Part shown: in pieces, positions 12,817 to 23,914 of the stretch
How the letters are laid out: every line of letters starts with the position of its first letter
Position numbering within the stretch: position 1 is the stretch's first letter
Assembly (NCBI GenBank): GCA_016748015.1
Contig: JAAOMT010000128.1
Span: 1,821,770 to 1,885,769 of the forward strand
Direction: 5' to 3'
DNA from: Geosiphon pyriformis
Lineage: Eukaryota; Glomeromycota; Glomeromycetes; Archaeosporales; Geosiphonaceae
Length of the DNA: 64,000 nt
Made by a program: the position numbers and the translations under genes
The notes under the pieces: model-generated
Told to the model about the DNA's origin: nothing
Database searches by the model: none
What the model saw: the letters and a program-made list of their open reading frames with translations, nothing else

Positions 12817-13277
12817 ATGCATCATATATTCGAAGAAGAGCCAATTAGTAAGAACAAATTGGAATCAGAATTGGAACTTAATCCCAATTCAAACTCTACT
12901 GATGACAACAATAATTCAAACTCCACTGATGACAACAATGATTCAAACTCTGCTAATGACAATGACAATTTAAACTCTGCCAACAACAAATTCAAACTTT
13001 GCTTCAAACACCAAACAATATATTATGCTTCTAGATTTTACAATAGAGCAGGAATTAACTAAATTCAGTGATAATAATAAGGGCATTATGTCTGAATATG
13101 CACATAATACAGATGCAAAATTTGAAATTGATATTTTGGACAGACTGCTATAGTTAAAAACTCCAGTCACGTATAAAATTAGATTTACAAATAGCAATAG
13201 AAATTACAGCAACAATATTGATACAAAAGAAAAATTTAGAAGATTTTGCAGGAGCTCAATATTAAAGAAAAGAATAA
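12817..13277 (+). pseudogene. Element 2 remnant of linker, dUTPase start and pol tail
   Basis: An 81-codon stretch (12817-13062) has a Ser/Asn/Asp repeat built on NSTDDNN, corresponding to the acidic linker ahead of the dUTPase in elements 1 and 3 (shared start IFEEEPIS). After its stop, another frame reads SDNNKGIMSEYAHNTDAKF, the dUTPase motif 1 region. The text then joins the pol tail near 13240, just before the 3' LTR. Only the first part of the dUTPase is left, so no enzyme can be made. Confidence 0.7.
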
Positions 13278-14264
13278 TGTTACTTATAGAAAAAGAATAC
13301 AAAAAAATAGTAGGAAAAACAGATAAAGAAAATAGACCAATAAGAAAATAGTATTTAGCATGTGAACATATTGCTCAGCAATGTGAAACATTGTCAGAGA
13401 ATCATGGCACATTGTTTAGCAATGAGCACATTGTCAAAAATTACAGGCATATTGCTCAGCAATGTAAGCATTGTTTGAGAAATCATAGCACATTGCTCAC
13501 AAATATACAGAATCTCATATAACATAAATTATATATATATAGTGAGAGTGTTAAAAGCAAAAAAAGTAATTCCTGGAGAATTCAATAGAGTTTTATTAAT
13601 TTAGAACAATCTCCTTTCTTTTCTATTTATTAATTCTCATTTTAAGAATAGTTGCTATCAACCAAAATAGAATTATATAAATAAAAGATCTCTCCAATTC
13701 TTCAAATCCATGTTATTGTTATTTGTTTGAAAATATAATCACTCTTCCATTTATCAACACTTTATGTTGATAAAATCCAATACTTAACCATACTAGAACA
13801 ATAGCTCTTGATCACAGCTATTGACGGGATACTAACTTGAATTGCCTTGGCTTATTTCTAATTTCTTATTTTCTTTTTATTTTATTTTTTTTTATTTTAT
13901 TTTCTTTTGTTTGTTGACTTACTACTAATTAAAAAGATTAAATACTGAGTAATTGATATTAAGGATAGCCTGATAAAAGACCCAGAAATAAGAGTAGAAT
14001 TATATATATTAACGGATAGCTTATCAGAAGAGCACGACTGCCAGATTAAACTGGCCACCATACTGAAAACAGAAATTGGGAAAATAACTTGAAAAATCAA
14101 CCAAAACCAACTATAGTGAATTTCTATCCATTATACAAAGGACTTCACAACAAAACCTTCAAATAAAACAACATCTTCAGATATTACCAACAACAGTATA
14201 TCAATTGAGCACTAAGTTATGGGTTTGTTATTTGCTTTAAGACCCCAAATAATCATCTGTAACA
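13278..14264 (+). repeat. 3' LTR of element 2
   Basis: Begins TGTTACTTAT, ends CATCTGTAACA and is followed by CTGT, the target duplicate. It matches the 5' LTR closely with mostly transition differences, for example CACATG against CATGTG near the start of the dyad array. Confidence 0.9.
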
Positions 14265-16300
14265 CTGTTAAATATCAGAAAACAAAAAACAAAAACCTGT
14301 TTTTTGGCATAAAAATAAATAAGATACAAACAATTCTCTTTTAAAAATATATATTTAAAAGTTTTTTTGACCAAAAAATATAAAGAATTAAATTTATTAT
14401 ATTCAAAAACAAAGTATTTAAAACAACTACATTTATTACAACAAACTAAATTTAATTTAATTTAAAAAAACTTAATGTTATCAAAAACAAAAACAGTACA
14501 AAATACATAATTTAAATCTTTTTTAAACTTAAAGCAAACAGTTATATAATAAAGTTTAAAATTTATAATAAAAAATTAATTGATAATACAAGTTTTTTTA
14601 CTTGCATTTTTTAATAACAAATCCAAATTATAAGCAGTTGTTTTTATAAACAGTATAAATAAAAGCACTTTAAATTAATTTTTTAAAGTTTAAGTAATCT
14701 AATTTAAAATAATTTTAATAATATACACTGAATTTTTTCTAAAAAGTACAGATTATTTATTAATCAAAGCAGCAATTTGACTTAATTTAGTAAACTTTAT
14801 TATGGTTTTTTGTTATAGTTTAATTAATTATAATTAAATTAATACAATTTGATAAAGCTAAAACAATTTATTTCTTAAATATATTCATAAAATTTTTTTT
14901 AACAACTACAGTTTAATTTGATTAAATTTTTTGTTTTTTAAGATTATTATTAATTTAAATCTTATTTTTTTTAGCCAATAAAACTGTTTGTTTTATATAT
15001 TTTTTGAATAATTTTTTTAAATTTTAAAAAAGTAATAATTTTTTAAAACTATTAATTTTTAAAAAAAAACTTTCTAATTATTTGTATTTTAGACATAGTT
15101 AATTTTTTTTCAATACAAAAAATTTTTTAATAAAAATTTCTATTTGAGTTTTAATTATCTTAAAATCAATATATTTTTTATTTAAAATATGTTAAGAAAA
15201 AAAAAAATATATACTCTTATTATTAGTATTAAAATTACAAAAACTAAAAAAAAACTATTTTGTTAGTATTAATTCATTTAACCTTAAAAATATTAATATA
15301 AAAGTTTAAAATTTTTTTACTTTTATTATTAATATTATATCCAATATAAAAAGCCAAAGGTTTTTTTTAATATTATTTAAGTTTGTATTTATATCAATAT
15401 TATATCTAAACATTTTGAATTCTAAATCTGTTTTATAAACATTTTTAATTTTTAAACTAAACTATTATTAATAAAACCTAAAGCAATATTTTTAACCAAC
15501 TTTTTTTAAACATAATATTACTAGTAATAGTTGTTAAAACAACAACAAAAAGATTTATAGGTTGTGAAATTTTAAAAATAAAACAATAAGAAAAAACAAA
15601 AACAAAAACAAAACTTTTTTATCAAAATAGACTCTTTAGAGAATTTAAAATATATGAAAAAAAAAAGTTTTTATCAAATTGTTTTATTTAATAATATAAA
15701 TTGTGTAATTTTAATTAAAAAACTGTAATATAATTTTAATTAATTTAAGTAGTTAATTATATATAATAATAATATAAATTATACTTAATTTATCAATTAT
15801 AATATTTAAAATAATAATTAAATTATGCTTGTTATTACAAATAAAAAATATATATTTAAATACTTTTTAACATATTTAATTTTTTATTATATACAATTAA
15901 CTGTTTTGTATATATATTATGCTAAATATTAAGTATTATTAAAAAATTAACACATTATTTTTGCTATAAAAATTTTTTTTAATATTTTAATAAGTAATCT
16001 AAGTTTTTTAATGTTTTTATTTTTATTAAATAATTTTAAATTAAATAATTAAATTAACGAATAATAAAAAATATGTTAAAATAGGCTAATTTTAATTGGT
16101 TTAAATAATTGGTTATATGTAAGAAAACATAAATTGTATTTATTAAATTTTTTTTAAAATTAATTATTTACAAATATATATTAATATTAATAATCATTTA
16201 TTTTATTAATAATTATAATTTTATATTAAAAGTAAGTTTAATTTTTAATGCTTTAAAATTTTAAAATAGCCAATTACCTTATTTTTAAAATTAATTATTA
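14265..16300. other. CpG-free transposon debris with LINE 3'-UTR-like fragments
   Basis: No gene was seen. Two stretches (about 15725-15830 and 16080-16200) carry the pattern TTTTAATT..TTTAA..A..TTATATGTAA followed by an AT-rich run and TAATTAAATTAT, also found at 32770-32880 and near 63090. In the last case it follows a recognisable LINE tail, so these are probably LINE 3' ends. The rest is too decayed to read. Confidence 0.45.
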
Positions 16301-17080
16301 AATCAATTATTGATTTGATCATTAACTTAATTGTTAACTTGATTATTGATTGAATTGTTAATTATCAATCTTTTATTAATTACATTATCAGATTGTAAAG
16401 ATAATTTTTTTGGTAACAAATATGGTGAAAGTAAAGATAAAGATAAAGGTAAAGTAAAAGTAAAAGTGGTGGTAGCGATAGTATCAGGATTTTTAAAAGT
16501 TTGCTTAGAAAAAAGAAAATTTAATTTCGCGATTTTGAACCTAATAAGCATTACTAAGCGACTGATTAGTATTTTTATTATTAAGCAAATCTTTTTCATT
16601 TGGATATAAATCTTTTAATATATTGTTCCAGATTTTAAATATATAAAAATTGTTAATCTTTTTATTTTTGAAATCTCACAAAAAATGTTAACAATTTCGG
16701 GTCAAAAATGATTTCCTTAGAATGAAAGTATTTAGATGCATTTGTACAATTTTTACAAGAAATTAAAACCAAATACAATACGGGAAAACATATAGATTAA
16801 TTTTGCCAACCCTGTGTTATAAAAAGGATTATGTTGCTGTATAATTTTATCTTGTTAAAATGGTCTTTTCTAAAAGTACAGAGATCCCGCGTTTTTTTTG
16901 ATTTCTGATCATGAAATAGCAGCTTACGCCATACTTGGTTGAAGTCGTCTTGTGTGTATTACATTGTTCGACATCCACTAACAACCGTAAGTTTTAAATA
17001 ATATATCTTGAATAAATGAAATTTTGTCGTTCGCCATAACACTCCCTTTTTGCCTAAAATGTAAAAAGGAAGACTCCTCA
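16301..17080. other. Boundary of the host island; 3' flank of the velvet gene
   Basis: CpG dinucleotides reappear from about 16475. A short AAAGAT/AAAGTA-type simple repeat lies at 16428-16470. The convergent 87- and 90-codon open stretches at 16327-16609 are mirror images over low-complexity DNA, and I do not call either. 16870-17080 is ordinary unique-looking sequence and probably holds the 3' UTR and terminator of the minus-strand velvet gene. Confidence 0.5.
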
Positions 17081-20000
17081 TCATGAGTACCTTTCGGTAT
17101 CAGGTTTTATGTTGCCGCTAGAAAGATTTCTGTCACTTCCTACGTCGTTAAGAGCATTATTGTTGCCATTAACACCATTAACACCACTAACATCCCTCTC
17201 TGTATCTATATCAGGGGTGGAAGATAGCCCTTGACGTTTTGACGATATAGGACTTTCAAGGCTGGGAGTAAGTGGAGATGAGGTCAATGTACGGGTTCCG
17301 TTGCCTGTACTTCCGTTGGTGTTATTCCCATTATGACTGGTAAAGCCAATGTTATTTCGATTCCCTGGTCCGCTCATAAGGTTGGTATCAACAGTTAAAG
17401 GTACTCGATTTGATGATGGTGAGCCTACATTAGGTGAAAGAAATTTGAATTATATTAAATATGCAGTTGAAAAGATAGTGATCGTAATAATAGTGATAGC
17501 AATAATAGTAATAATGACTGACCACTATTGGATACAACTAGTGAAGAAAATGTTACTTCCATTGGCTCCAATGGTATTGCTTCCTCTGATATTTCAGGTG
17601 CTATCACATCCAAGTTTCCGGAAAAATTTTCACTTTCTACAATTGGTCGAACTGTGATTTCATTCGAATCACTATGTTCCCGAGAGACGCGTTTAGCGTC
17701 TTCGGCTTTTCGAGAAGAATCGTTTTTTTTTTGTGGTTGTTTTGATGATTCGGATAAGGATATTGGAGCAGGTTTTGTCGTTTTCTCTTCACTCTGACTT
17801 TGTGTAGATGCTTCGGGAGAATACGATGATGAAGGTTTTGCCGAACTAGAATTACTATTATTAGTTAGCGGTATTCCACTTTGACCATCGTGTGGCAAGG
17901 GATAAGGAGCGTCATGTGGATTTCTTGGAAGGTAAGGTAATGGATAATCTCGTGTTAAAGGACTATAATGATGATGAGGAGGGTAACCTGAGGATGGTGG
18001 TCCATAGGGCCTGGGGGAAGCTTTCTCATTTTCGTTATTTTGGGCTTGAGATTCTGCAATTGTATTGAAAATTTTGAATTCGAGTTTTAGTAGAAGCTTC
18101 CCCATTTAAAATTAGTAGATTACATAAGGATGAACAAAGATGTACCTCCATAATCTCCCTTGGAGTGTGGAATGTGTAGCGGTGGAGGGTATGGACCATA
18201 ATACTCGGGATGATATGGGTACATCCCTGGAAGTCCACGTGGAGGCGGGGTTGTCATAGGAGCTCCGGAACGATGATGAGATGAGGAAGAATTATCTTTG
18301 GAAGAAAGTGGTCTTTCTGCATAATGAGACCAAGGAGCTCCAGGACGAGGATACCCAGGGTACGGATCATATGGATATGGTTTATTGCTACCTGGTGATT
18401 CCGATGCTGATGAATGTTGCATCCTGACAGGATCATAATAACCATGATACATTGGTGGTCTACCATAAGGTAACGGTGGAGCATAAGAGTAACGATGATC
18501 GGTACCTTCAGGTGGAGGCGGTAGATGTGGATAATATGGATATGAATGATACAAATATCGACGATCATATGGATCATAGTAAGGTGGATAATTTGAATGC
18601 TCTCCTCCATAGTCTCTATCATGCCAAGGATGAGGAGGCCTTCCATACCCCGGCCCATAAATAGGACCATCATAATGATGTGGTGGAATGTGATGATCAT
18701 AAGGCCCACGTGGCCGAGGAGAAGAGGAACTGTGACTAGATTGTTCTTTTGATGATGATGATGATGATGATGATTTCTTTTCAAACGATGCTGAATTCGC
18801 AGTTTCTGAGCTAACTTTTAGCTGACTATCCTCGGGTGAGGCTTCTCGCATATCTTCATCTGATTGTGAATTACTTCCATCTGGATCGTTTTCTCCGTCC
18901 CCACGTGAACGCTTCGAAAGACTGTTCTCAGAACTGTCTGGAGCTTCCAATTCTTTTCTTTTGTTCGTTCGCCTTTAATATAGGGGGTGATTTTTTGAAG
19001 GCAATTTTAAAGACGTTAACTAATGTTGAATAAAGGTATTGTCTTCAAGAGATATGACTTACCGACGTAACCTTATTTCTTTCCTGATTCGAATTTTTAG
19101 TCCTTGATCGGCGAAAGAACGCGATAGAAATGTCGATTCTTTGTAATATTATTTATGAAAAGCGTGTGTGTCTTGATGAAATATTCACCGAACCATTAAA
19201 CAAAATATTTATTTGCATTATTTGACCTTGTACCTTCCATTCCGGGGAATCTTTTGGCCGAGTATACAATGAATATCTCGGAAAATATTGATTTACAATG
19301 ATATACTTCCCGCCTGGGTGTGCCGTAACTAATGTCAGCAAAGCCAGTATGAAGCCACATAAACGGAAGCGAGAACGTGTTGAGTAGATCTCTTACGTTT
19401 CAACCTACCCGATTATCTCAAAGAGGCTGAGTTTCAGTCGATAGGTTCCTTCCATACGCACGGACAAGTCAGGAAACACAAAGAAACCGGCATCGGAATT
19501 ATCAATGTCTTTCAGATGATATAGCGATGAGACAACGGATCCTGTGGTAGAGCGAGTTTTACCATCACGAAGTAAATGCAATTCTTCGTCAGAATCAGGC
19601 GCCACTAGCGAAGCATACATAAAGAAGTAAGGGTTCTGGAGAAACGAATTGCTTGAGATCAAAAAATTCAAATGGGTGATATTTAAAAGGTTGAATTGAT
19701 TATGACTAAAGAGTTGATTCATTTGATACCTTTTCTCTGTCTGTGAAATACTGCCATCATAAACCTTGAGCTGTATTATTGGAGGTGGATCGATTGGTCT
19801 TCTATCGGCTTTGAAAAGGAAAGTATTATTAATATCAGAAAATTAAGGTTCTTTAAACTTGAATTCCCTTCCAAAAAAAAAACAGACTCCTTAAAGATTC
19901 ACACATATAGTAATTGATATGTAGATCATTCAGAAGGTGTAACAATGGGATTCACGTGTTTTCTATTTACATAGGAATCATCAAATTGATTGTGGGGCCG

Positions 20001-20286
20001 CTTACCTTTTTCGCCGATACCACACATTCTCGATTGTTTTGGTTGTTGTCGCAAGATAAGTTCATATTCGCTAGATATAGTAAATAATTTTGGATATTAG
20101 CAAGCAAGCGAGGAAAGCCGCTTCTCGAAATACTTTTAGGAGTACACAATGTTTTATTTTTTATAAACATATCCGCATAAATAAGCTCCTCTTTTACCAG
20201 TAACCATGAAATAGAACTTACATTTCATGTCTATCATCTCGCCGTTGTCTAACTTGTGCGAATTGGTATGAGACGACGTCTTCCAT
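17081..20286 (-). CDS. Velvet-domain transcription regulator, 9 exons, 769 aa
   Basis: Velvet proteins are fungal DNA-binding regulators of development and secondary metabolism that form dimers and act in the nucleus. Exons on the minus strand: 20286-20222, 20070-20006, 19808-19730, 19651-19409, 19313-19234, 19138-19063, 18972-18146, 18053-17523, 17424-17081. All introns are GT-AG and every phase fits, giving 2310 nt. The velvet domain (about residues 23-203) shows YELILRQQPKQSRMCG, DRRPIDPPPIIQLKV, NPYFFMYASL, FFVFPDLSVR, RLKLSLFEIIG, REVYHCKSIFS, KRFPGME and SFADQGLKIRIRKE. A basic run (RLRRRTNKRKE, about 199-209) is a likely nuclear signal. The C-terminal 550 residues are low complexity: a Ser run, then Pro/Tyr/His/Gly-rich sequence, then Ser/Thr/Asn. 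Start ATG lies in a short first exon. Intron 8 contains a trinucleotide repeat. Which velvet class (VelB, VosA, VelC) is unclear. Confidence 0.95.
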
Positions 20287-22036
20287 GTTGCCTTTGTTTC
20301 TCAGAAAACGTTAAGGAGGACAAAAAATGGTTGGAAAAATGCGAAAAAAAGGTAGGAAAGGTAGTGTTTAAAATGTTGGGAGAGGGGAAAAAAGAGTTTT
20401 CTTTGTATCCAAGGAAATATTTCAAAAAAGACTTTAGAACGTGACAAAGGACCAAGAATTTGGGTTGAGGAAAGAGTGTGGGTTTTTTTTTTGGGATAGG
20501 GGATGTATGTATGTAAGTATGTATGTTTTATTTTCAAAGGAAAAAGGTATGATCGTTTTGCACCAAAAATCCCAGAGTTTTTTTCTTTGAGAAGCAAAAC
20601 GCGCGAGGGAGCAGCAAAAGACGAAAGATGGTTTTTCTGCTAACCGGGGAACGGGAGCGAACCAAAAAAAGCTGCAAAAGGTACTGTGTCGGATGGCTGT
20701 TTTTGTTTGTGCTGGTTGGTTTGAATGGTTGGGAGTTGGGGCTCAACGGAATAATATAGGCAAAATTAGGGAGATAATTGATGATCATTTATTTAGCCAA
20801 AGAATATCAGCCAGGATGGTGGGAAGCTCGGCTATCACAAGAGTGTGAGCCAAACGGATGATTTTAAGAAGGAAGAATTTATCCAATTAGTATTAGTGCC
20901 TCCTGTAAAAATCTCAAATAATGACTGAATGGGGAACTGGAAGCTTTCTTGTGGCATCATTCGAATGGGGCTTGAAAGAAACAATTTTTTTTATTTTTTT
21001 GGTTTCAATATATATTAAGGATAATTAATGACAATTAAAAATAACATTTTAGCATGATTGAAACAGAATAAATTTAAATCAATGCTAAATGCAAGAGTAT
21101 AAATAATTGGGGGAGTCTATACTAGCCCTAATCTATTGATTAAGGGTGATTACCCCTTAAATCCTGGACACAAAAAAAAAAAGAAAAAAAGTGTAATATG
21201 ATCATGTATTCCGGGCTATCACAGCAGATGCCTAAAAAGTTGGCAGTTGGGTGCAAAGCGGCAAAAACGGGGCTTTGTGGTTGGGAAATTGGGCAGGTTT
21301 GTTTTTATTTGTTTTTTTCAGAGATGAATCATGACGAATATTCAGTTTATGATGAAACCTTTGATCGACCCTATTCGGCTTGGGAAGTTTTTATTTTATT
21401 TTCACTCTTTGTTTCCTCAATAAAGGATTACTAAATAAAGCTGTTGTGGAAATAAATACATTGGAAAATATTACATTAAAGATTTTTCCAAACGAATTTC
21501 TCATTGATTTTACTTGGCCAAATTGGGTACCAAGAATTTTTGAGTGTAATTTTTTTTTTCATAATTATTTTCGATATAATTTTTTTTTTCCGAATTAAAG
21601 TTTTTTTCACAATCAAAATCAATTTTAAAAAAAAAAATTAAATATTTGTATCCCCGTTGCTCATTCACAGTTGAAGAAAAAAGATTTTTTATAATTATTT
21701 ACTTCCAAACAAATTTAGTTTGGGATGCAACAGGAAAAATAAGATAATGATGTAAGACCCAAAAATCGTTCCCTATTAAGTCTTCAAATATGTCGATGTA
21801 TGCAGGAAAAATGAAATTGATAATGAAAATTGGACCTATTACCATCCTGCTGTTTTTTTGTTTGGACAAGATTCGCCAATAGATGTGGGATGTTGTGGCA
21901 TCAAAACTCAGGAGTCAGGGTTAAGGATTAGCTATTTTTGTGCTCCGATAACCGGGGACGTCTTTAATTATACAATGGTTCTCCAGAATTTTTTTTGATT
22001 CTTCAGCCAGACCAAATCCCCGTTGTCTCACAAAGA

Positions 22037-22038
<2 letters not shown>
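20287..22038. other. Non-coding host DNA upstream of the velvet gene
   Basis: 20287-20800 holds purine/pyrimidine-asymmetric runs (A- and G-rich on the plus strand, so polypyrimidine toward the velvet start), a plausible promoter and 5' UTR for the minus-strand gene. Mirror-image open stretches here (20249-20788) are low complexity and I do not call them. 21316-21383 has an exon-like look (T-rich run, CAG, then an open frame starting MNHDEYSVYDETFDRPYSAW) but no convincing donor or neighbouring exon. Confidence 0.45.
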
Positions 22039-22069
<31 letters not shown>

Positions 22070-22088
22070 GATTATTATGATTATTATG
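22039..22088 (+). repeat. ATT/TTA microsatellite
   Basis: An uninterrupted TTA run followed by two TGATTATTA variants. It produces a poly-Tyr open frame on the plus strand that has no other support. Confidence 0.9.
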
Positions 22089-23860
22089 GTTTATCCTTTA
22101 TTCTGTTTGGATCGAGTCCTCTCCTTGTTTTTTTGAATGATTCCATTTATAAATATATATGTGCAATGTACTATATTACTCAAATTACTCAATAACGTTG
22201 TCAATTTTGTGCAGTTTTGTAATCTTTTAACACAATGCTTCGTACGCACAAACTCTTTTAGTACAAGAAAGTAGGGCTTAGTTATAGAAAACCATTAACT
22301 ATTAAAGTGTAAGGCTTATTTAAAATAAGCTCGAGCCAGTTTTTTTTTTTAAACAAATCTCCTTTTTAAATGAAATTTGGAAAGTAAAATCTATTTAGAG
22401 AATAATTTTGGTGGAAGATTATCCAGACTACCTAGAATGAGATTTTGCAACACGAATGAATGCAATGTGACTGTTTGTGTCTTTGTATTTTGCGTAAAAA
22501 AGTTTCTGAAAAAAATTAAAATTAAAATTAAAACTCTTTTTTATGAAAATTTTTGCTAAATTTAAAATGTCCCTTTGGCATTAGAACTCCAATTGAAAAT
22601 AAGATTTTTTTAAGGATGAAAATTAAGCAAAAGCATAATTTAAACATATTTTACTTATTCTCCTGAAATTCTTGACTCAAAATTAAAACAGAGAGATAAT
22701 AAATAAAAATTTCTTGAGATAAAATCCGTTTATAAATGTCAACAAAATAAAATAAAGATTTTAACCTGAATAAGAATTTTCGCAATTACATTTTTGGTCA
22801 TCTTCAACCTTAAAAAGAATGTTCCATTAAAATTCTTGGTGAATGTTGATCTAAAGGCAAAATTTTCTTTCACTAAAAATCCCAATTTTAATTAAGAATA
22901 TTTTTAGCGTGATAGAAAAATAGGTTTAATGTTTTATGAAAATAATGTCAATAAGAAATATAATAATTGGAAAAAAATCTAATGACTCACCTAACAAATA
23001 AAGCAAAAGCTACAATATATAAAAATATTTATTGACAATGCCTAAAAAATTATGAAAAGTTTGCCATGATAAAATTCTATTTTTCAATGTTTTTTATCTG
23101 AAATCAATTAGTTTGGTATCAAAAGTTTTTTATTATAAAAATACCAAGTATTCAACATGCATTAAAATTAAAAAAAAAAAACTATTTTTTAAGATTTTAT
23201 TTTTAATGTTTTTTATTTAATGATAATAATTTTTTTAAAATTTAATTTTTAATATAAATAAAACCAATGAGTTTAGTATTAAAATTAAAAAAAAACCCTT
23301 CCTCTTCCCTTTTTTTTGATAAATAGTTATAACTCTTTATAAAAAAATAATCATAACCAATTGTGATTAAAAATAATATTATAATTAATTAGAATCTTGT
23401 AAAAAAAATACTGTAATTAATTATAATTAAATTATAATCAATTATAATATTATTAAAAATATCACATATTTTAAATACATATATAAAATTAAATTATTTA
23501 AGTTATATAATTTTTTTAAATAAAAATACATATTATTAATAAATAAAATTATTCTTTAAATTTAAAAATAACATAGTTAAAGACAATTTTTCAATAAATT
23601 TGCAATTCATGTAATGTCTAATTATAACTAAAAATAACATTTTAATAAGTTATAACCAATATAATACTTAATTCTTACATGATTAGAACTTCAAATCATA
23701 TATTCACAATTTTAACTTTAATTCTAGCATGATTATAATTCCAAATTATATAATTTTATTGAATTGGATTATTCATATTTCTCATTTCATCTTTTTTTAT
23801 AATGCACAATTCATTTTAGAAAATTAGTAATCTTTGGAGCATAATTGACCCATCAAATGG
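22089..23860. other. Unassigned AT-rich intergenic DNA
   Basis: No domain or spliced open frame was recognised. 23130-23770 is poorer in CpG and resembles transposon debris; TAATTATAAT-type text recurs. No RNA gene was seen. Confidence 0.4.
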
Positions 23861-23914
23861 TTCATTCATTCATTCATTCGTTCGTTCGTTCGTTCGTTCG
23901 TTCGTTCATTCATT
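23861..23914 (+). repeat. TTCA/TTCG tetranucleotide array
   Basis: The array starts as TTCATTCA repeats, changes to eight or so TTCG units in the middle and returns to TTCA at the right end. CpG is thus kept in the core but not at the edges. Confidence 0.9.

Larger units (their letters stand above)
10864..14264 (+). mobile_element. Element 2: non-autonomous LTR retrotransposon with internal tandem array
   Basis: Two long LTRs (10864-11849 and 13278-14264, about 987 bp each) flank only about 1.4 kb of internal DNA. A perfect 4-bp target duplication CTGT is seen at 10860-10863 and 14265-14268. Inside are a primer-binding-like site, a short leader related to element 3, seven copies of an 86-87 bp tandem unit (12004-12590), a remnant of the linker and dUTPase start, and the pol tail. 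Gag, protease, RT and integrase are absent. It looks like an internal-deletion derivative (LARD/TRIM-like) of the element 3 group that would need proteins from a relative. Confidence 0.88.

Noticed and set aside
16850-17000. 5S-rRNA-like text (GATCATGAAATAGCAGC, then TACTTGGTTGAAGTCG)
   Set aside because: Only loosely resembles the internal control region of 5S RNA; no consistent stems or 120-nt frame could be drawn. Not called.
18254-18784. 176-codon minus-strand frame rich in His and Ile
   Set aside because: Out-of-frame shadow of velvet exon 7; the other frame joins with correct splice phases.
20249-20788. Several open frames of 62-98 codons on both strands
   Set aside because: Low-complexity purine/pyrimidine DNA upstream of the velvet start, mirror-image frames, no domain.
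21198-21434. 78-codon plus-strand ORF with MNHDEYSVYDETFDRPYS
   Set aside because: One exon-like block, but no donor, no partner exons and no family match.
21995-22195. Poly-Tyr ORF
   Set aside because: Product of the ATT microsatellite.
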